The notes beneath the pieces were generated by a model. The model was not told the DNA's origin. It worked only from the letters and a program-made list of their open reading frames with translations, and did no database searches. This document shows, piece after piece, positions 27,051 through 35,697 of a stretch of DNA of 64,000 nt (position 1 is the first letter of the stretch; each line of letters begins with the position of its first letter). The position numbers and the translations under genes were made by a program. Where the stretch lies: the NCBI GenBank assembly GCA_027624235.1, contig JAQBYB010000006.1:1-64000 (forward strand), read 5' to 3'. This stretch comes from Pseudomonadota bacterium. GTDB taxonomy: Bacteria; Pseudomonadota; Alphaproteobacteria; Rhodospirillales; Casp-alpha2.

Positions 27051-27677
27051 TCAGCCCCTGTTAACGAATCCGCTGATTCCTGCGAATCCCAGGGCGTCGC
27101 CGCCCCTGAGACGCAGGAAGGCGGATACCGACATGCCGCCCAGCGCATAAACGGGAAGAGGGCTCAATCGGCACCAGGACTGAAACCGCACCACGCCCAG
27201 CGCGGCCCGGTCAGGGTGGCTGGCGGTGGCAAAAACCGGAGACAACAGGGCCGCATCGGCACCGGCGACCTTGGCTTTAAAAAGCGCCGCCGGGGAGTGG
27301 GCGGCGGCGGTCACCAGCCAGCCGGGCTTGCGCCATGCCTGCCAGGGCCCTGGTCCCAAGGCGGCCATGGCCTCGGGAAGGTGTACCCCGTCGGCGCCGA
27401 CCTTAAGCGCCAGCCGGACATCGGCGGCGATCAGGACTCTGATGTTTTGCCGCCTGGTTACGGCCATCAACCGGCGTGCCAGATGCTCGCGGTTCGATCC
27501 GCTATAATGGCGTAAAATCACGGCGCTGTTCGGCGGCAGGGCCTTGGCGGCCGCGACCGGGTCGGCAAGCCGCGTCTCGTCGGTCATGAGAATGAACGAC
27601 GGCAACGGCGCCTGAGCAGTCCCCGTGGCCTGGCTTAAATTGAGACCGCGCCTCTGGTCTGTTAGGTTGATGATCAT
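27051..27677 (-). CDS. thiamine-phosphate synthase-like protein (ThiE/TenI family)
   Basis: A 208-residue TIM-barrel protein of the ThiE/TenI family. Visible are VLIAADVRLALKVGADGVHLPE (split here: VGADGVHLPE is the strongest motif), AAHSPAALFKAKVAGADAALL, SPVFATASHPDRAALG and PVYALGGMS. True ThiE proteins join HMP-PP and THZ-P. TenI-like members act as thiazole tautomerases, and others are unassigned. The N-terminal region is shorter and less typical than ThiE, and no other thiamine gene is near. Divergent from the YggS gene by 33 bases. No TPP riboswitch seen. Confidence 0.75.
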   Translation of the reverse strand: MIINLTDQRRGLNLSQATGTAQAPLPSFILMTDETRLADPVAAAKALPPNSAVILRHYSGSNREHLARRLMAVTRRQNIRVLIAADVRLALKVGADGVHLPEAMAALGPGPWQAWRKPGWLVTAAAHSPAALFKAKVAGADAALLSPVFATASHPDRAALGVVRFQSWCRLSPLPVYALGGMSVSAFLRLRGGDALGFAGISGFVNRG

Positions 27678-27710
27678 TGCTCCAAGGTATTAACATCATG
27701 GTGGCCCCAA

Positions 27711-28424
27711 GTGGCCATAAAAGTGACCGTAAAAGTGACCACGCAGACGAATATCAGCGAGAACCTTTCCGCCGTCACAAAGGATATTGAGGCGGCGGTG
27801 GCGGATGCATCGCGCCCTGCGGGCTCGGTGACGTTGGTGGCAATCTCCAAGACCCATCCGGCGGCGGCGGCGCGTGCCGCCCTGGATGCCGGTCATCGTG
27901 TTTTCGGAGAAAACCGGGTGCAGGAGGGCCTCGATAAATGGCCGGACCTGAAGGCGGAATATTCCGGGGTCGCGCTGCACCTGGTCGGGTCCTTGCAACG
28001 CAACAAAGTCAACCACGCTCTCGGCCTGTTCGACGTCATCCATACCATCGACCGGCCGAAACTGGCCCGCGCCGTTGCCGTTGAAATAGACAAAAGCGGC
28101 CATCGCCCGCAATGCTTCATTCAGGTCAATACCGGCGAGGAGCCTCAAAAAGGTGGCGTTCTGCCGGCCGATGCCGACGCCTTTATCGGTCAATGCCGGG
28201 ACGAATTTAACCTGCCGGTCGCGGGCCTGATGTGCATTCCGCCGAATGATGAAGAGCCCTCACTACATTTTGCGTTGCTGCGCGAAATGGCCAAGCGCAA
28301 CGGCCTTGAAAGCGTAAGCATGGGGATGAGCGGAGACTTTGAAACCGCAATCCGGTTCGGGGCCACCCATGTCCGGGTCGGCACCGCCATCTTTGGGCAG
28401 CGGCCCCCGGTTAAGGTGACGTAA
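27711..28424 (+). CDS. YggS/PROSC family pyridoxal-phosphate homeostasis protein
   Basis: PLP-binding protein with a TIM-barrel like alanine racemase domain I, which controls free pyridoxal phosphate levels. The PLP lysine lies in TLVAISKTHPA. GENRVQEGLDKW, LHLVGSLQRNKV and the C-terminal SMGMSGDFETAIRFGATHVRVGTAIFG are family marks. Length is 237 residues from GTG 27711. The N-terminus is uncertain because further GTG codons follow in frame (27723, 27735). It ends 14 bases inside the convergent L,D-transpeptidase gene. Confidence 0.92.
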   Translation: MAIKVTVKVTTQTNISENLSAVTKDIEAAVADASRPAGSVTLVAISKTHPAAAARAALDAGHRVFGENRVQEGLDKWPDLKAEYSGVALHLVGSLQRNKVNHALGLFDVIHTIDRPKLARAVAVEIDKSGHRPQCFIQVNTGEEPQKGGVLPADADAFIGQCRDEFNLPVAGLMCIPPNDEEPSLHFALLREMAKRNGLESVSMGMSGDFETAIRFGATHVRVGTAIFGQRPPVKVT

Positions 28425-28911
28425 CCGAAAGCACCGTTTGATCGTCGCAGTGACGTAACAGGTCCAGCAAATCCTCAAGCGCCAACGCGACACAGCCTTC
28501 TGTCGGATCGTATCCCGGCCGTGCTACATGCATGAAGATGGCGCTGCCCAGGTCGGGCCTGACCGGGTCGTCGTTGTAACCGAGTTCGACGATGACGTCA
28601 TAGACATTGTCGTCCCGCCACAACACTTCATGGCCGGCGGGAAAGGGAAGCCTGACCGGACGATTATAGAATGCGTTTGTGGGCTCGTCGCACCAGCCGT
28701 CATCGGCCCCAAGGGCGCGGACCGCAAGCCCCGATTGCGGCGGCTCAAGCCGGTCGGCGCGATACAGGACCCGGCGCAATGGGAACGTGCCGATAGGGGT
28801 GGCGCCGTCGCCTTCCATTTTATCGGCGCTAACGCCGCCCCGTCCGATCGCGCATCGGACTTTGGTCGTTTTCCAGGACAAGGTTTGAGGCGGCCGGACA
28901 ATGATTTCCAT
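28411..28911 (-). CDS. L,D-transpeptidase catalytic (YkuD) domain protein
   Basis: YkuD-fold enzyme family whose members form 3-3 cross-links in peptidoglycan or attach proteins to it. The motif FMHVARPGYDPTEGCVAL gives the conserved His (about 128) and catalytic Cys (about 140). The 166-residue protein has no signal peptide or membrane anchor, so its site of action is unclear. Similar leaderless YkuD proteins are common in alphaproteobacteria. The adjacent upstream gene on the same strand is the Pro/Ala-rich 360-residue protein, 28 bases away. Confidence 0.85.
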   Translation of the reverse strand: MEIIVRPPQTLSWKTTKVRCAIGRGGVSADKMEGDGATPIGTFPLRRVLYRADRLEPPQSGLAVRALGADDGWCDEPTNAFYNRPVRLPFPAGHEVLWRDDNVYDVIVELGYNDDPVRPDLGSAIFMHVARPGYDPTEGCVALALEDLLDLLRHCDDQTVLSVTSP

Positions 28912-28939
28912 GGCCGCGACTATAACTTATTCGGGAACG

Positions 28940-30022
28940 CTAACGCGCCAAATCGATGCTATTGGGTTTTTCGATTCCGGGCAGGGCCGCTCTGGCGAGC
29001 GCGGCGCCGTTGTCATACTTTGAAAGCGCCGACAGCATGGTTCCCGAGAACCAACCGCCTTCGGCGGCGATGGCCCCGGCAGGCGGGATGGCGGGCTGGC
29101 TGGCGGGCGAGCGGCCCTCGCTCGCGCCTTGCCGCACGCCGTTAAAGCTTGCGGCGGCGAGGGATGTCGCGCCTTGCCGTGACTCCGCCATCGCCGCTTT
29201 GGCCCCAGAGATTGGGGCGGCCTGGGCGGCTTGAGGCACGGCCCCTGCTTGCAAATCCTGGCGTAACGCCGCCAGGGCGCTGCGGCCGCGAACGGTGGCT
29301 TTGGCCGGGGCCTCGGCGAGGGGCGTCGCCATCGGGGCGGGCCGCAGTTCGGACTGGTGCGCCGGCTGGGAAACCGGGGAAGGCGTTACGGTGGACGTCG
29401 CGGCGGACTTCCGATAGGAAGCCTCCGCCATCGCCCAATTGGCGACGTCGATGGTTTCAGAAAGGGCGGTGGTGGCGATTGGCGAGGGCTCGGTTGCCGC
29501 GGTCTTTCCGGCGACGGACGTTCGGTAGGAAGCCTCGGCCATGGCCCAGGCGGTGACGGGATCGGTGGACATCGCGACCGGCCCGGTTCCGGTATCGGAA
29601 ACCTCGGGCAGGGTTGACGCGCCATCATTGAAAAACGTCATCACATGTTGACCCATATCCTTGCCGGTGGTGTCATCGATCATGACATTGGCCAAGGCGG
29701 CGACGGTTCCGATTGGGCCCATAAAAAGCGAACCGCCGACAACCCGCGATCCGGGGTCGAGATCATCACCGCTCATTTCCCGGTACAGGGTGGCAATAAT
29801 GGGAATGTGTTGAAGGGGATTGATGATGTCGAGGAAGTCGGTAAACGTGAAACCGTCTTCGCCGAAAATCTTGAAGTCATCATCCTTGATGCCGCCTTCG
29901 GAACCGATGGCCCTCGGTGTGCGCGCCTCCGGCACGACGGGCCTCGGTGTGCGCGCCTCCGGCACGACTGCCAACTCGACGCTGGGACGCCAAGAGGTCG
30001 CGCTTTCGCTGATTGTGTTCAT
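28940..30022 (-). CDS. unrecognised Pro/Ala-rich protein with short repeats
   Basis: A 360-residue protein without a signal peptide. The N-terminus has a duplicated VPEARTPR element. A conserved-looking segment follows at about residues 50-130, with FGEDGFTFTDFLDIINPLQHIP and a Gly-rich hydrophobic SLFMGPIGTVAALANVMI. The remainder is low complexity, rich in Ala, Pro, Ser and Thr. It carries WAMAEASYR twice (about residues 162 and 196) and ends with SGTMLSALSKYDNGAALARAAL. I do not recognise a function. The N-terminal segment looks structured and the rest disordered. It may be cotranscribed with the downstream YkuD gene. Confidence 0.7.
   Translation of the reverse strand: MNTISESATSWRPSVELAVVPEARTPRPVVPEARTPRAIGSEGGIKDDDFKIFGEDGFTFTDFLDIINPLQHIPIIATLYREMSGDDLDPGSRVVGGSLFMGPIGTVAALANVMIDDTTGKDMGQHVMTFFNDGASTLPEVSDTGTGPVAMSTDPVTAWAMAEASYRTSVAGKTAATEPSPIATTALSETIDVANWAMAEASYRKSAATSTVTPSPVSQPAHQSELRPAPMATPLAEAPAKATVRGRSALAALRQDLQAGAVPQAAQAAPISGAKAAMAESRQGATSLAAASFNGVRQGASEGRSPASQPAIPPAGAIAAEGGWFSGTMLSALSKYDNGAALARAALPGIEKPNSIDLAR
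29912..29968. repeat. 30-base-period direct repeat in coding DNA
   Basis: CCTCGGTGTGCGCGCCTCCG and its continuation GGCACGAC occur twice, at 29912 and 29942. The copies differ only at their edges. The period of 30 bases keeps the frame and duplicates ten residues (VPEARTPR plus two) near the N-terminus of the 360-residue protein. It looks like a recent slippage duplication. Confidence 0.85.
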
Positions 30023-30200
30023 GATTGCATATCCCGTTCTTTAATTTGCCTTAAGACACTGCAAAAGTAATGCCAGAACAGAATTTGTTTAAAATCAATT
30101 GGTTAATAGGTAGTCGGGGGAGAAAACCGGGGCCAATCGGCAATAAATGCCATGCCCGGTGAAACTGCCCGAGATTTAGCACCAAGGCATTGAAAACGCT

Positions 30201-31364
30201 CTAAAAAACGTGCCCGCCGCGGGCCGCCTTGGTGCGCAGGTAGGATTCGTTGTGCTCATTCGACGGGAAGGCATGGGGAACCCGTTCCTCGACGACGATG
30301 CCGCAATTCGACAGCGCCGACACCTTGCTTGGATTGTTGGTCAGCAGCCGGACCCGGGCAAAGCCCAGCAACCGCAGGATTTGAGCGGCAGGAAGATAGA
30401 CCCGCTCATCGGCGTCGAACCCCAACTGTTCGTTGGCATCCATGGTATCAAAGCCCCTGTCCTGCAGCTCATAGGCCCTCAGTTTGTTGACCAATCCGAT
30501 GCCGCGGCCTTCTTGCGCCAGATACAGCAAAACCCCGGCGCCGGCGGTGGTGATCTCCTTGATCGCGCCTTGAAGCTGGTCGCCGCAATCGCACCGTAAG
30601 GAGCCCAGTAAATCACCGGTGAAACACTCCGAATGCAGGCGGGTCAGCACCGGTTCGTTGTTTTCAGGCTCGCCGATAACGATGGCCAGGTGTTCAAGGC
30701 CGCCGTCAACGGGCCGAAACGCAATAATCCGGGTATTTTGGGCGTCGGGCAAGGGAACCCGGGCCGAACTGACGGCGCGCAGAGTCCGCGCCTGGGTCGT
30801 GTCGTATTGGAAAATATCGCCGGCATCGACCAACAAAAGATCATGGCGGGCGGCCCAGGCGGCCAAATCGTCGGCGGTGGGGTCGGCGATTTCCGCGGTC
30901 ACTGCCGCCGGCAGCAGCCGGGCGATCTTGGTCAGCGCGACGGCGGCGCTTTCGCAGTTATAGGTCGGCGTTTCCTTGACGGTAACGGTCAGCGAGGCCT
31001 TATCCGCTTCGGACAGGGGATTATCGGCAATGGGGTCGGCAAGGTCGCGGATCAGCTCCGCGGACAGCGCCTCTCCGGTGGTCAGGGTGACGATCTTGCC
31101 GACTGTTTCGGCGAGACCCAACACCGCGGCGCGGCGCGCCGTGATTGCCAAAACCGGCGGCGAGTGGCTAATGACGCCGAGCTCTTCAAGGGAGTCCGGC
31201 GTGATCGATTCCGCGGCCCGAACCAGGATGGCGATGCCGCCGCCGCCGCGAACGGCAACCAGTCGCCCGCGCCTGAGTTCCGAAACGGCGCGATCAACCG
31301 CCAGCAGGGAAACGGGGTCCCGGGAAGCGGGCATCGATAGAAGCTCAAATAGTTTTTCGCTCAT
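30201..31364 (-). CDS. ribA: GTP cyclohydrolase II with degenerate RibB-like N-terminal half
   Basis: GTP cyclohydrolase II opens GTP to the first riboflavin intermediate. The C-terminal half has the zinc site ECFTGDLLGSLRCDCGDQL, the catalytic AQEGRGIGL, and the DANEQLGFDADER and RLLTNNPSKV segments. The N-terminal half (about residues 20-190) follows the layout of 3,4-dihydroxybutanone-phosphate synthase. However, the acidic active-site stretch DxEDRENEGD is replaced by RGGGGIAILVRAA, so that activity is not expected. Length is 387 residues. The gene is alone, leftward, and divergent from the response regulator. No FMN riboswitch is visible in the 139-base upstream gap. Confidence 0.9.
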   Translation of the reverse strand: MSEKLFELLSMPASRDPVSLLAVDRAVSELRRGRLVAVRGGGGIAILVRAAESITPDSLEELGVISHSPPVLAITARRAAVLGLAETVGKIVTLTTGEALSAELIRDLADPIADNPLSEADKASLTVTVKETPTYNCESAAVALTKIARLLPAAVTAEIADPTADDLAAWAARHDLLLVDAGDIFQYDTTQARTLRAVSSARVPLPDAQNTRIIAFRPVDGGLEHLAIVIGEPENNEPVLTRLHSECFTGDLLGSLRCDCGDQLQGAIKEITTAGAGVLLYLAQEGRGIGLVNKLRAYELQDRGFDTMDANEQLGFDADERVYLPAAQILRLLGFARVRLLTNNPSKVSALSNCGIVVEERVPHAFPSNEHNESYLRTKAARGGHVF

Positions 31365-31398
31365 AACCTTATAAATACACCATTTTTTACGTTTCGTG

Positions 31399-31464
31399 GG
31401 TGGTTATAATGGGGTTTGCGTAAAGGGTCTTTATACTAATCTATTAGGCTTTAAAATAACCACC
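31399..31464. promoter_or_regulatory. inverted repeat between ribA and the response regulator gene
   Basis: GGTGGTTAT (31399-31407) and ATAACCACC (31456-31464) form a perfect nine-base inverted repeat around 48 bases, in a divergent promoter region. TATAAT occurs at 31405-31410. It could be a regulator binding pair for either gene. Confidence 0.35.
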
Positions 31465-31503
31465 TGTACGTCGGCGCAAAAAGAGAGCCCGTGAAGGATA
31501 ACC

Positions 31504-32193
31504 ATGACCACCGGCAAACGAATTCTGATCGTTGAGGACGACACCATACTGCTGGAAATGTTGAGCGAGCAGCTTCAGCTGCATGAGGAATTTTCGACCA
31601 TCTGCGTGACCTCGGCCACCGAGGCCCTGGAGCAGGCGAAAGAAGATTATTTCGACGTCATTCTGCTTGATGTGGGTTTACCCGACATGGATGGTCGCGA
31701 GGTCTGCCGCCTGATGCGCCGAAATGGGGTGACGTCGCCGATCATTATGCTGACCGGCGCCGACACCGACGCCGACACCATTCTGGGCCTGGACGCCGGC
31801 GCCAATGATTATATCGTCAAGCCCTTCCGGCTGGGGGTGCTGCTGGCCCGGCTGCGGGCGCATATTCGTCAACACGAACGAAGCGACGACGCGGTTTTTG
31901 CCATCGGGCCTTATATCTTCCAACCCAGCAACAAGCTTCTGGTCAACAATGAAGACGGAAAAAAAGTACGCCTGACCGATAAGGAAACGGCGATCCTTAA
32001 ATACCTCTATCGCGCCGGCGAAAAGGTCGTTAGCCGGGATGTGCTGCTGGATGAGGTTTGGGGCTATAACGCCAGCGTCACCACCCATACCCTGGAAACC
32101 CACGTTTACCGTCTGCGCCAGAAAATTGAAGCGGACCCTTCCAGCGCCCGGATATTGATTACCGAACCCGGCGGCTACCGGCTGGTTCCCTGA
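31504..32193 (+). CDS. OmpR/PhoB-family response regulator
   Basis: A two-component response regulator. The receiver domain (about residues 5-118) has the acidic pocket E11-D13, the phosphoacceptor D56 in LLDVGLPDMDG, T84 and K106 in IVKPF. The winged-helix DNA-binding domain (about 130-229) ends with TLETHVYRLRQKIE and ITEPGGYRLVP. AAGGA seven bases before the ATG marks the start. No histidine kinase gene lies nearby, so it is an orphan. Its targets are unknown. Confidence 0.93.
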   Translation: MTTGKRILIVEDDTILLEMLSEQLQLHEEFSTICVTSATEALEQAKEDYFDVILLDVGLPDMDGREVCRLMRRNGVTSPIIMLTGADTDADTILGLDAGANDYIVKPFRLGVLLARLRAHIRQHERSDDAVFAIGPYIFQPSNKLLVNNEDGKKVRLTDKETAILKYLYRAGEKVVSRDVLLDEVWGYNASVTTHTLETHVYRLRQKIEADPSSARILITEPGGYRLVP

Positions 32194-32216
32194 ACCGGGT
32201 TTGTTCGCGAAATAAA

Positions 32217-32244
32217 AGCGCCCGGCAAGGGGGTGCCGGGCGCT
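32217..32244 (+). terminator. strong hairpin after the response regulator gene
   Basis: AGCGCCCGGCA (32217-32227) pairs with TGCCGGGCGCT (32234-32244) around a six-base loop, 23 bases past the stop. The T-run is poor on this strand (TTCGGG follows), while AAATAAAA precedes it, giving a U-rich tail in the other direction. It may serve both converging genes. Confidence 0.65.
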
Positions 32245-32266
32245 TCGGGCCTTGGAACACAGGCCG

Positions 32267-32291
32267 GAGGATGGCGGGGGGGGCCATCCTC
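32267..32291. terminator. second hairpin in the convergent gap
   Basis: GAGGATGGC (32267-32275) pairs with GCCATCCTC (32283-32291) around a G-only loop. It lies in the gap between the convergent response regulator and lolA genes. There is no U-tract, so intrinsic termination is uncertain. Confidence 0.4.
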
Positions 32292-32390
32292 GGAGGGCGA
32301 GCCGGCCGCAATGAGCCGACGCCTCTTATGTAATCAGATATGGATGTCCTGGGGCCGAATCCAGGCCTGGGGACCTAAAAAATAGAATCA

Positions 32391-33059
32391 CTAATTTTTT
32401 AAGAAATTGGGGGTTTCCTGGATTTCGAAGAGCCGCTGGCTCAACGTGACGCCAAACCGGGGGTCAAGCAGTGAAATATTGGTGATTACGCCCTGGGCAT
32501 CGGTGACGGTCCATTTTTTCAGGCTTAAGGGGCGGTCGCTGAAAATCAGCGTGATGTTTCCTTCAAGCGGGTTGCTGCCCTTGATGACCGTCAGCCTGAG
32601 GACGCCGGGGCCGCGCTCAAAAGCGGTGACGATGGAGCCCCCCGATGAAAAGGAAATGTTTTCTTTGAGCAGCACCGCCGCCTGAGTCGCATCGAGGTCG
32701 AAATAGCTGACCTGATCCAGTTCCTTGTCATAAAAGCCGAGATTGCTCCCGTCGGCGACGATCAACATGGGATTGGGGTCATCGTATTCGAGCCGCATCT
32801 TTCCGGGCTTGGAAAAGTACAGCGCGCCTTCTGAAAAACCACCATCGGAGGAAACTTGCAAAAACCTCGCCTGCAGCGTTTTGATGGTATTCAGGTATTT
32901 CTCAATACGGGATATGTCGGCGCGGTCATCCTCGCTCAGGGTGGCAAGGCCCTGGGCCCGCGCCTCCGGCGCACCGGGAACAGGCGACAAGATCAGCAAG
33001 GCCGCAAACAAAACGACCATGAGGCGGGAGGTTCGTGGTGTGTCAGTGGGCGCGGGCAT
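32391..33059 (-). CDS. lolA: outer-membrane lipoprotein carrier LolA
   Basis: LolA shuttles lipoproteins across the periplasm from the LolCDE complex to the outer membrane. From ATG 33059 the protein begins MPAPTDTPRTSRLMVVLFAA, with a signal peptide probably cleaved near ARAQG. The mature part has the LolA pattern: IEKYLNTIKTLQARFLQV, ALYFSKPGKMRLEYDDPNP, and strands through ISLLDPRFGVTLSQRLFEI. An ATG at 33107, eight bases past the ftsK stop, would add 16 residues and is possible. The ftsK-lolA pairing is widespread in proteobacteria. Confidence 0.9.
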   Translation of the reverse strand: MPAPTDTPRTSRLMVVLFAALLILSPVPGAPEARAQGLATLSEDDRADISRIEKYLNTIKTLQARFLQVSSDGGFSEGALYFSKPGKMRLEYDDPNPMLIVADGSNLGFYDKELDQVSYFDLDATQAAVLLKENISFSSGGSIVTAFERGPGVLRLTVIKGSNPLEGNITLIFSDRPLSLKKWTVTDAQGVITNISLLDPRFGVTLSQRLFEIQETPNFLKN

Positions 33060-33115
33060 GACGTCGTCGTTGTAGCCAACCCAGCCCCAGTCGTAAAGGG
33101 CGGCCATAAAGGTCG

Positions 33116-35518
33116 CTAATCGCCGTGATGACCAATCAGCACCTCGCGCCGACCGACTCGGTTGGCGGTGCTGACGATGCCCTCGGTTTCCATTTGCTCG
33201 ATGATCCGCGCCGCCCGGTTATAGCCGATTTGAAGGTGGCGCTGGATAAAGCTGGTGGACGCCTTGCCCTCTCTGGCAACCAGGGCGACGGCATCGTCAT
33301 AGAGGGCGTCGTTTTCCTTGTCCCCTTCCGCCCCCGGCCCGCCATCGACGGCCTCTTCGCGGATGACCTCTTCGATATAGTTGGGGGCGGCCTGGGATTT
33401 CAGGAAACCGACCACGCGTTCGACCTCTTCATCGGAAACAAAGGGGCCGTGGACGCGGGTGATGCGTCCGCCGCCGGCCATATAGAGCATGTCGCCCTGG
33501 CCGAGAAGCTGCTCAGCCCCCTGTTGGCCCAGGATGGTGCGGCTGTCGATCTTGGAGGTTACCTGGAAGCTGATCCGGGTCGGGAAGTTGGCTTTGATGG
33601 TGCCGGTGATGACATCGACCGAGGGGCGCTGGGTGGCCATGATTAAGTGAATGCCTGCGGCCCGCGCCATCTGCGCCAGACGCTGAATCGCGGCTTCCAC
33701 GTCCTTGCCGGCGACCAACATCAAATCGGCCATTTCATCAACAATAACGACGATCAACGGCAGCGGGTCCAGGTTGAGGGGCTGTTCCTCCATCACCGGT
33801 TTGCCGTCTTCGTCGAATCCGGTCTGCACCCGGCGGGTCAGGGTTTCGCCCTTCTTACTCGCATCGGCGAGGCGGCTGTTATAGCCTGAGATATTCCGCA
33901 CCCCCAACCGCGACATCACCCGGTAACGATCTTCCATTTCGCGGACGGTCCATTTCAGCGCGACAATGGCTTTCGACGGCTCGGTGACCACCGGCGTCAG
34001 CAGATGCGGAATACCCTCGTACACGGAAAGCTCCAGCATTTTCGGATCGATCATGATGAAGCGGCATTCATCGGGCCGGAACCGGTACAGCAGGGAAAGG
34101 ATCATGGTGTTCATGGCCACGGATTTGCCTGACCCGGTGGTTCCGGCAATCAGCAAATGCGGCATCGATGCAAGATCAACGGTGATTGGCGCCCCGCTGA
34201 TGTCCTTGCCGAGGGCCAAGGGGAGCTTGCCGACGGCTTTTTCGAACGGGGTCGAGGCGATAATCTCCCCCAGATTGACCATTTCGCGGGTGACGTTGGG
34301 CAGTTCGATGCCGATGACGTTTTGTCCCGGCACCACGGCAATGCGCACGGAAACGGCGCTCATGGAGCGTGCGATATCATCGCTAAGGCCGATCACCCGG
34401 GAAGTTTTGGTGCCCGGCGCCGGTTCAAGCTCGTACAGGGTAACGACGGGGCCGGGGTGGACCTTGATGATCTCGCCATGGACGCCGAAGTCTTCCAGGA
34501 TGCTGGCCAGATATTTGGCATTTTGTTGCAGAGAATCCTTGTTGACCCCAGCGGCGCGGCCACCTTTCGGTCCGCTATCCAGGAAACCCAAGGGCGGGGT
34601 CTGGTATTCCTTGCTGGCGCCCAGGTCCAGCTTCCCCTGGCGCTCGGCCTGGGCCTTTCGTCCGGCCTTCAGGCGGGGCATTTTGGAGGCGACAAGCCCG
34701 GTACGGGTCGGGGCTTTGGTCTTGGCCAAGGTCTTGCCGTCACCGACACGAATGGGATCGATCTCGTCCTTAAATTCGTCCGGCTCCGATCCACCGTCGT
34801 TGTTCAGCCCGCCGACCCAGGCCGGCACGAATCCGAAGGCATCGCGGCTACGTTTGGCGCCGTGACCGAGCGCGCTAGATCCCATAACCAAGGCACGACC
34901 CGCCGTTCGCCATTCGACCCATGATAGGCCGAGCGCGGTAATGAACAGGCCGATGCCAAGGGTGGCAATGGCGGCTGCAATGATTTCAGGGGAAATTCCA
35001 AAGAGTTGCCCGGTCGCGAAAATGGGCGCCGACGCAAGGGTTCCCGCAACCCCGCCCAACCGCGACATCAATGGCCAATTTTCTGGCGCCGGAAGGGCGT
35101 TGAGCCCGATCGCAAGCAACATCATGGCGACACATAGAAAGACCAGGCGTAGCGCCCAGACGGAAACACCCCGCTTACTCAGCATCCGCCAACTCCAGGC
35201 GGCAAGCACCAGCGTCGGCAGCATGCTGGCCAGGCCGAAGGACTGCAATGCAAGGTCGGCAATCTTGGCGCCGCCGGTCCCCAGAAGGTTTCCGACCACG
35301 CCGCTTCCGACGCTGTTGAGCGACGGGTCTCCAGGCGTATAGCTGAGAATGGAAACGAGCAGCCCGGCGCCGATGGCAAAAAGCACAACGCCCACCGCTT
35401 CGGTCAACCGCCGTCTTAAAAAGTCGGCGGCGCCGGTTGGCAGAACCTCGGTTACTGCGGCGGCGTTGCCGAACAGGCGGGCACCGCGACCGTTGGAAAA
35501 TCGCATAGTCTGAGCCAT
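33116..35518 (-). CDS. ftsK: DNA translocase FtsK
   Basis: Septal hexameric DNA pump that clears chromosome termini and activates dif recombination. The N-terminal membrane domain (about residues 35-190) shows four helices. A short linker replaces the very long one of E. coli. The motor has YELEPAPGTKTSRVIGLSDDIARS, Walker A AGTTGSGKSVAMN and Walker B LIVVIVDEMADLM. The C-terminal gamma winged helix contains SFIQRHLQIGYNRAARIIEQME. Length is 800 residues. It lies upstream of lolA on the same strand. Confidence 0.96.
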   Translation of the reverse strand: MAQTMRFSNGRGARLFGNAAAVTEVLPTGAADFLRRRLTEAVGVVLFAIGAGLLVSILSYTPGDPSLNSVGSGVVGNLLGTGGAKIADLALQSFGLASMLPTLVLAAWSWRMLSKRGVSVWALRLVFLCVAMMLLAIGLNALPAPENWPLMSRLGGVAGTLASAPIFATGQLFGISPEIIAAAIATLGIGLFITALGLSWVEWRTAGRALVMGSSALGHGAKRSRDAFGFVPAWVGGLNNDGGSEPDEFKDEIDPIRVGDGKTLAKTKAPTRTGLVASKMPRLKAGRKAQAERQGKLDLGASKEYQTPPLGFLDSGPKGGRAAGVNKDSLQQNAKYLASILEDFGVHGEIIKVHPGPVVTLYELEPAPGTKTSRVIGLSDDIARSMSAVSVRIAVVPGQNVIGIELPNVTREMVNLGEIIASTPFEKAVGKLPLALGKDISGAPITVDLASMPHLLIAGTTGSGKSVAMNTMILSLLYRFRPDECRFIMIDPKMLELSVYEGIPHLLTPVVTEPSKAIVALKWTVREMEDRYRVMSRLGVRNISGYNSRLADASKKGETLTRRVQTGFDEDGKPVMEEQPLNLDPLPLIVVIVDEMADLMLVAGKDVEAAIQRLAQMARAAGIHLIMATQRPSVDVITGTIKANFPTRISFQVTSKIDSRTILGQQGAEQLLGQGDMLYMAGGGRITRVHGPFVSDEEVERVVGFLKSQAAPNYIEEVIREEAVDGGPGAEGDKENDALYDDAVALVAREGKASTSFIQRHLQIGYNRAARIIEQMETEGIVSTANRVGRREVLIGHHGD

Positions 35519-35606
35519 GCCCCGGTTCTACAGGACTAATATTTACAATCTGTTAATAGGCTTTTTAAAAGGCCTGGTTTGAGTTCAGGCAATTGCCGAG
35601 AAGCCA

Positions 35607-35636
35607 ACAAAAAACCGGAGGGCAATGCCCTCCGGT
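35607..35636 (-). terminator. intrinsic terminator of the glnK-amtB operon
   Basis: ACCGGAGGGC (35614-35623) pairs with GCCCTCCGGT (35627-35636) around a three-base loop. On the minus strand it is followed by a run of Ts (complement of the A-run ending at 35614). It lies 60 bases past the amtB stop in the correct direction. Confidence 0.9.
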
Positions 35637-35697
35637 AAGGTTTGTTTGGGGAGAAACCGGGCCGCTTGGTTAGCCGGCCCGGCTCTGGTCTTAACGT

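Noticed and set aside
27678-27710. TPP riboswitch upstream of the ThiE-like gene.
   Set aside because: The gap to the divergent gene is only 33 bases, too short to hold one.
31365-31503. FMN riboswitch upstream of ribA.
   Set aside because: None of the conserved FMN element sequence is recognisable in the gap.
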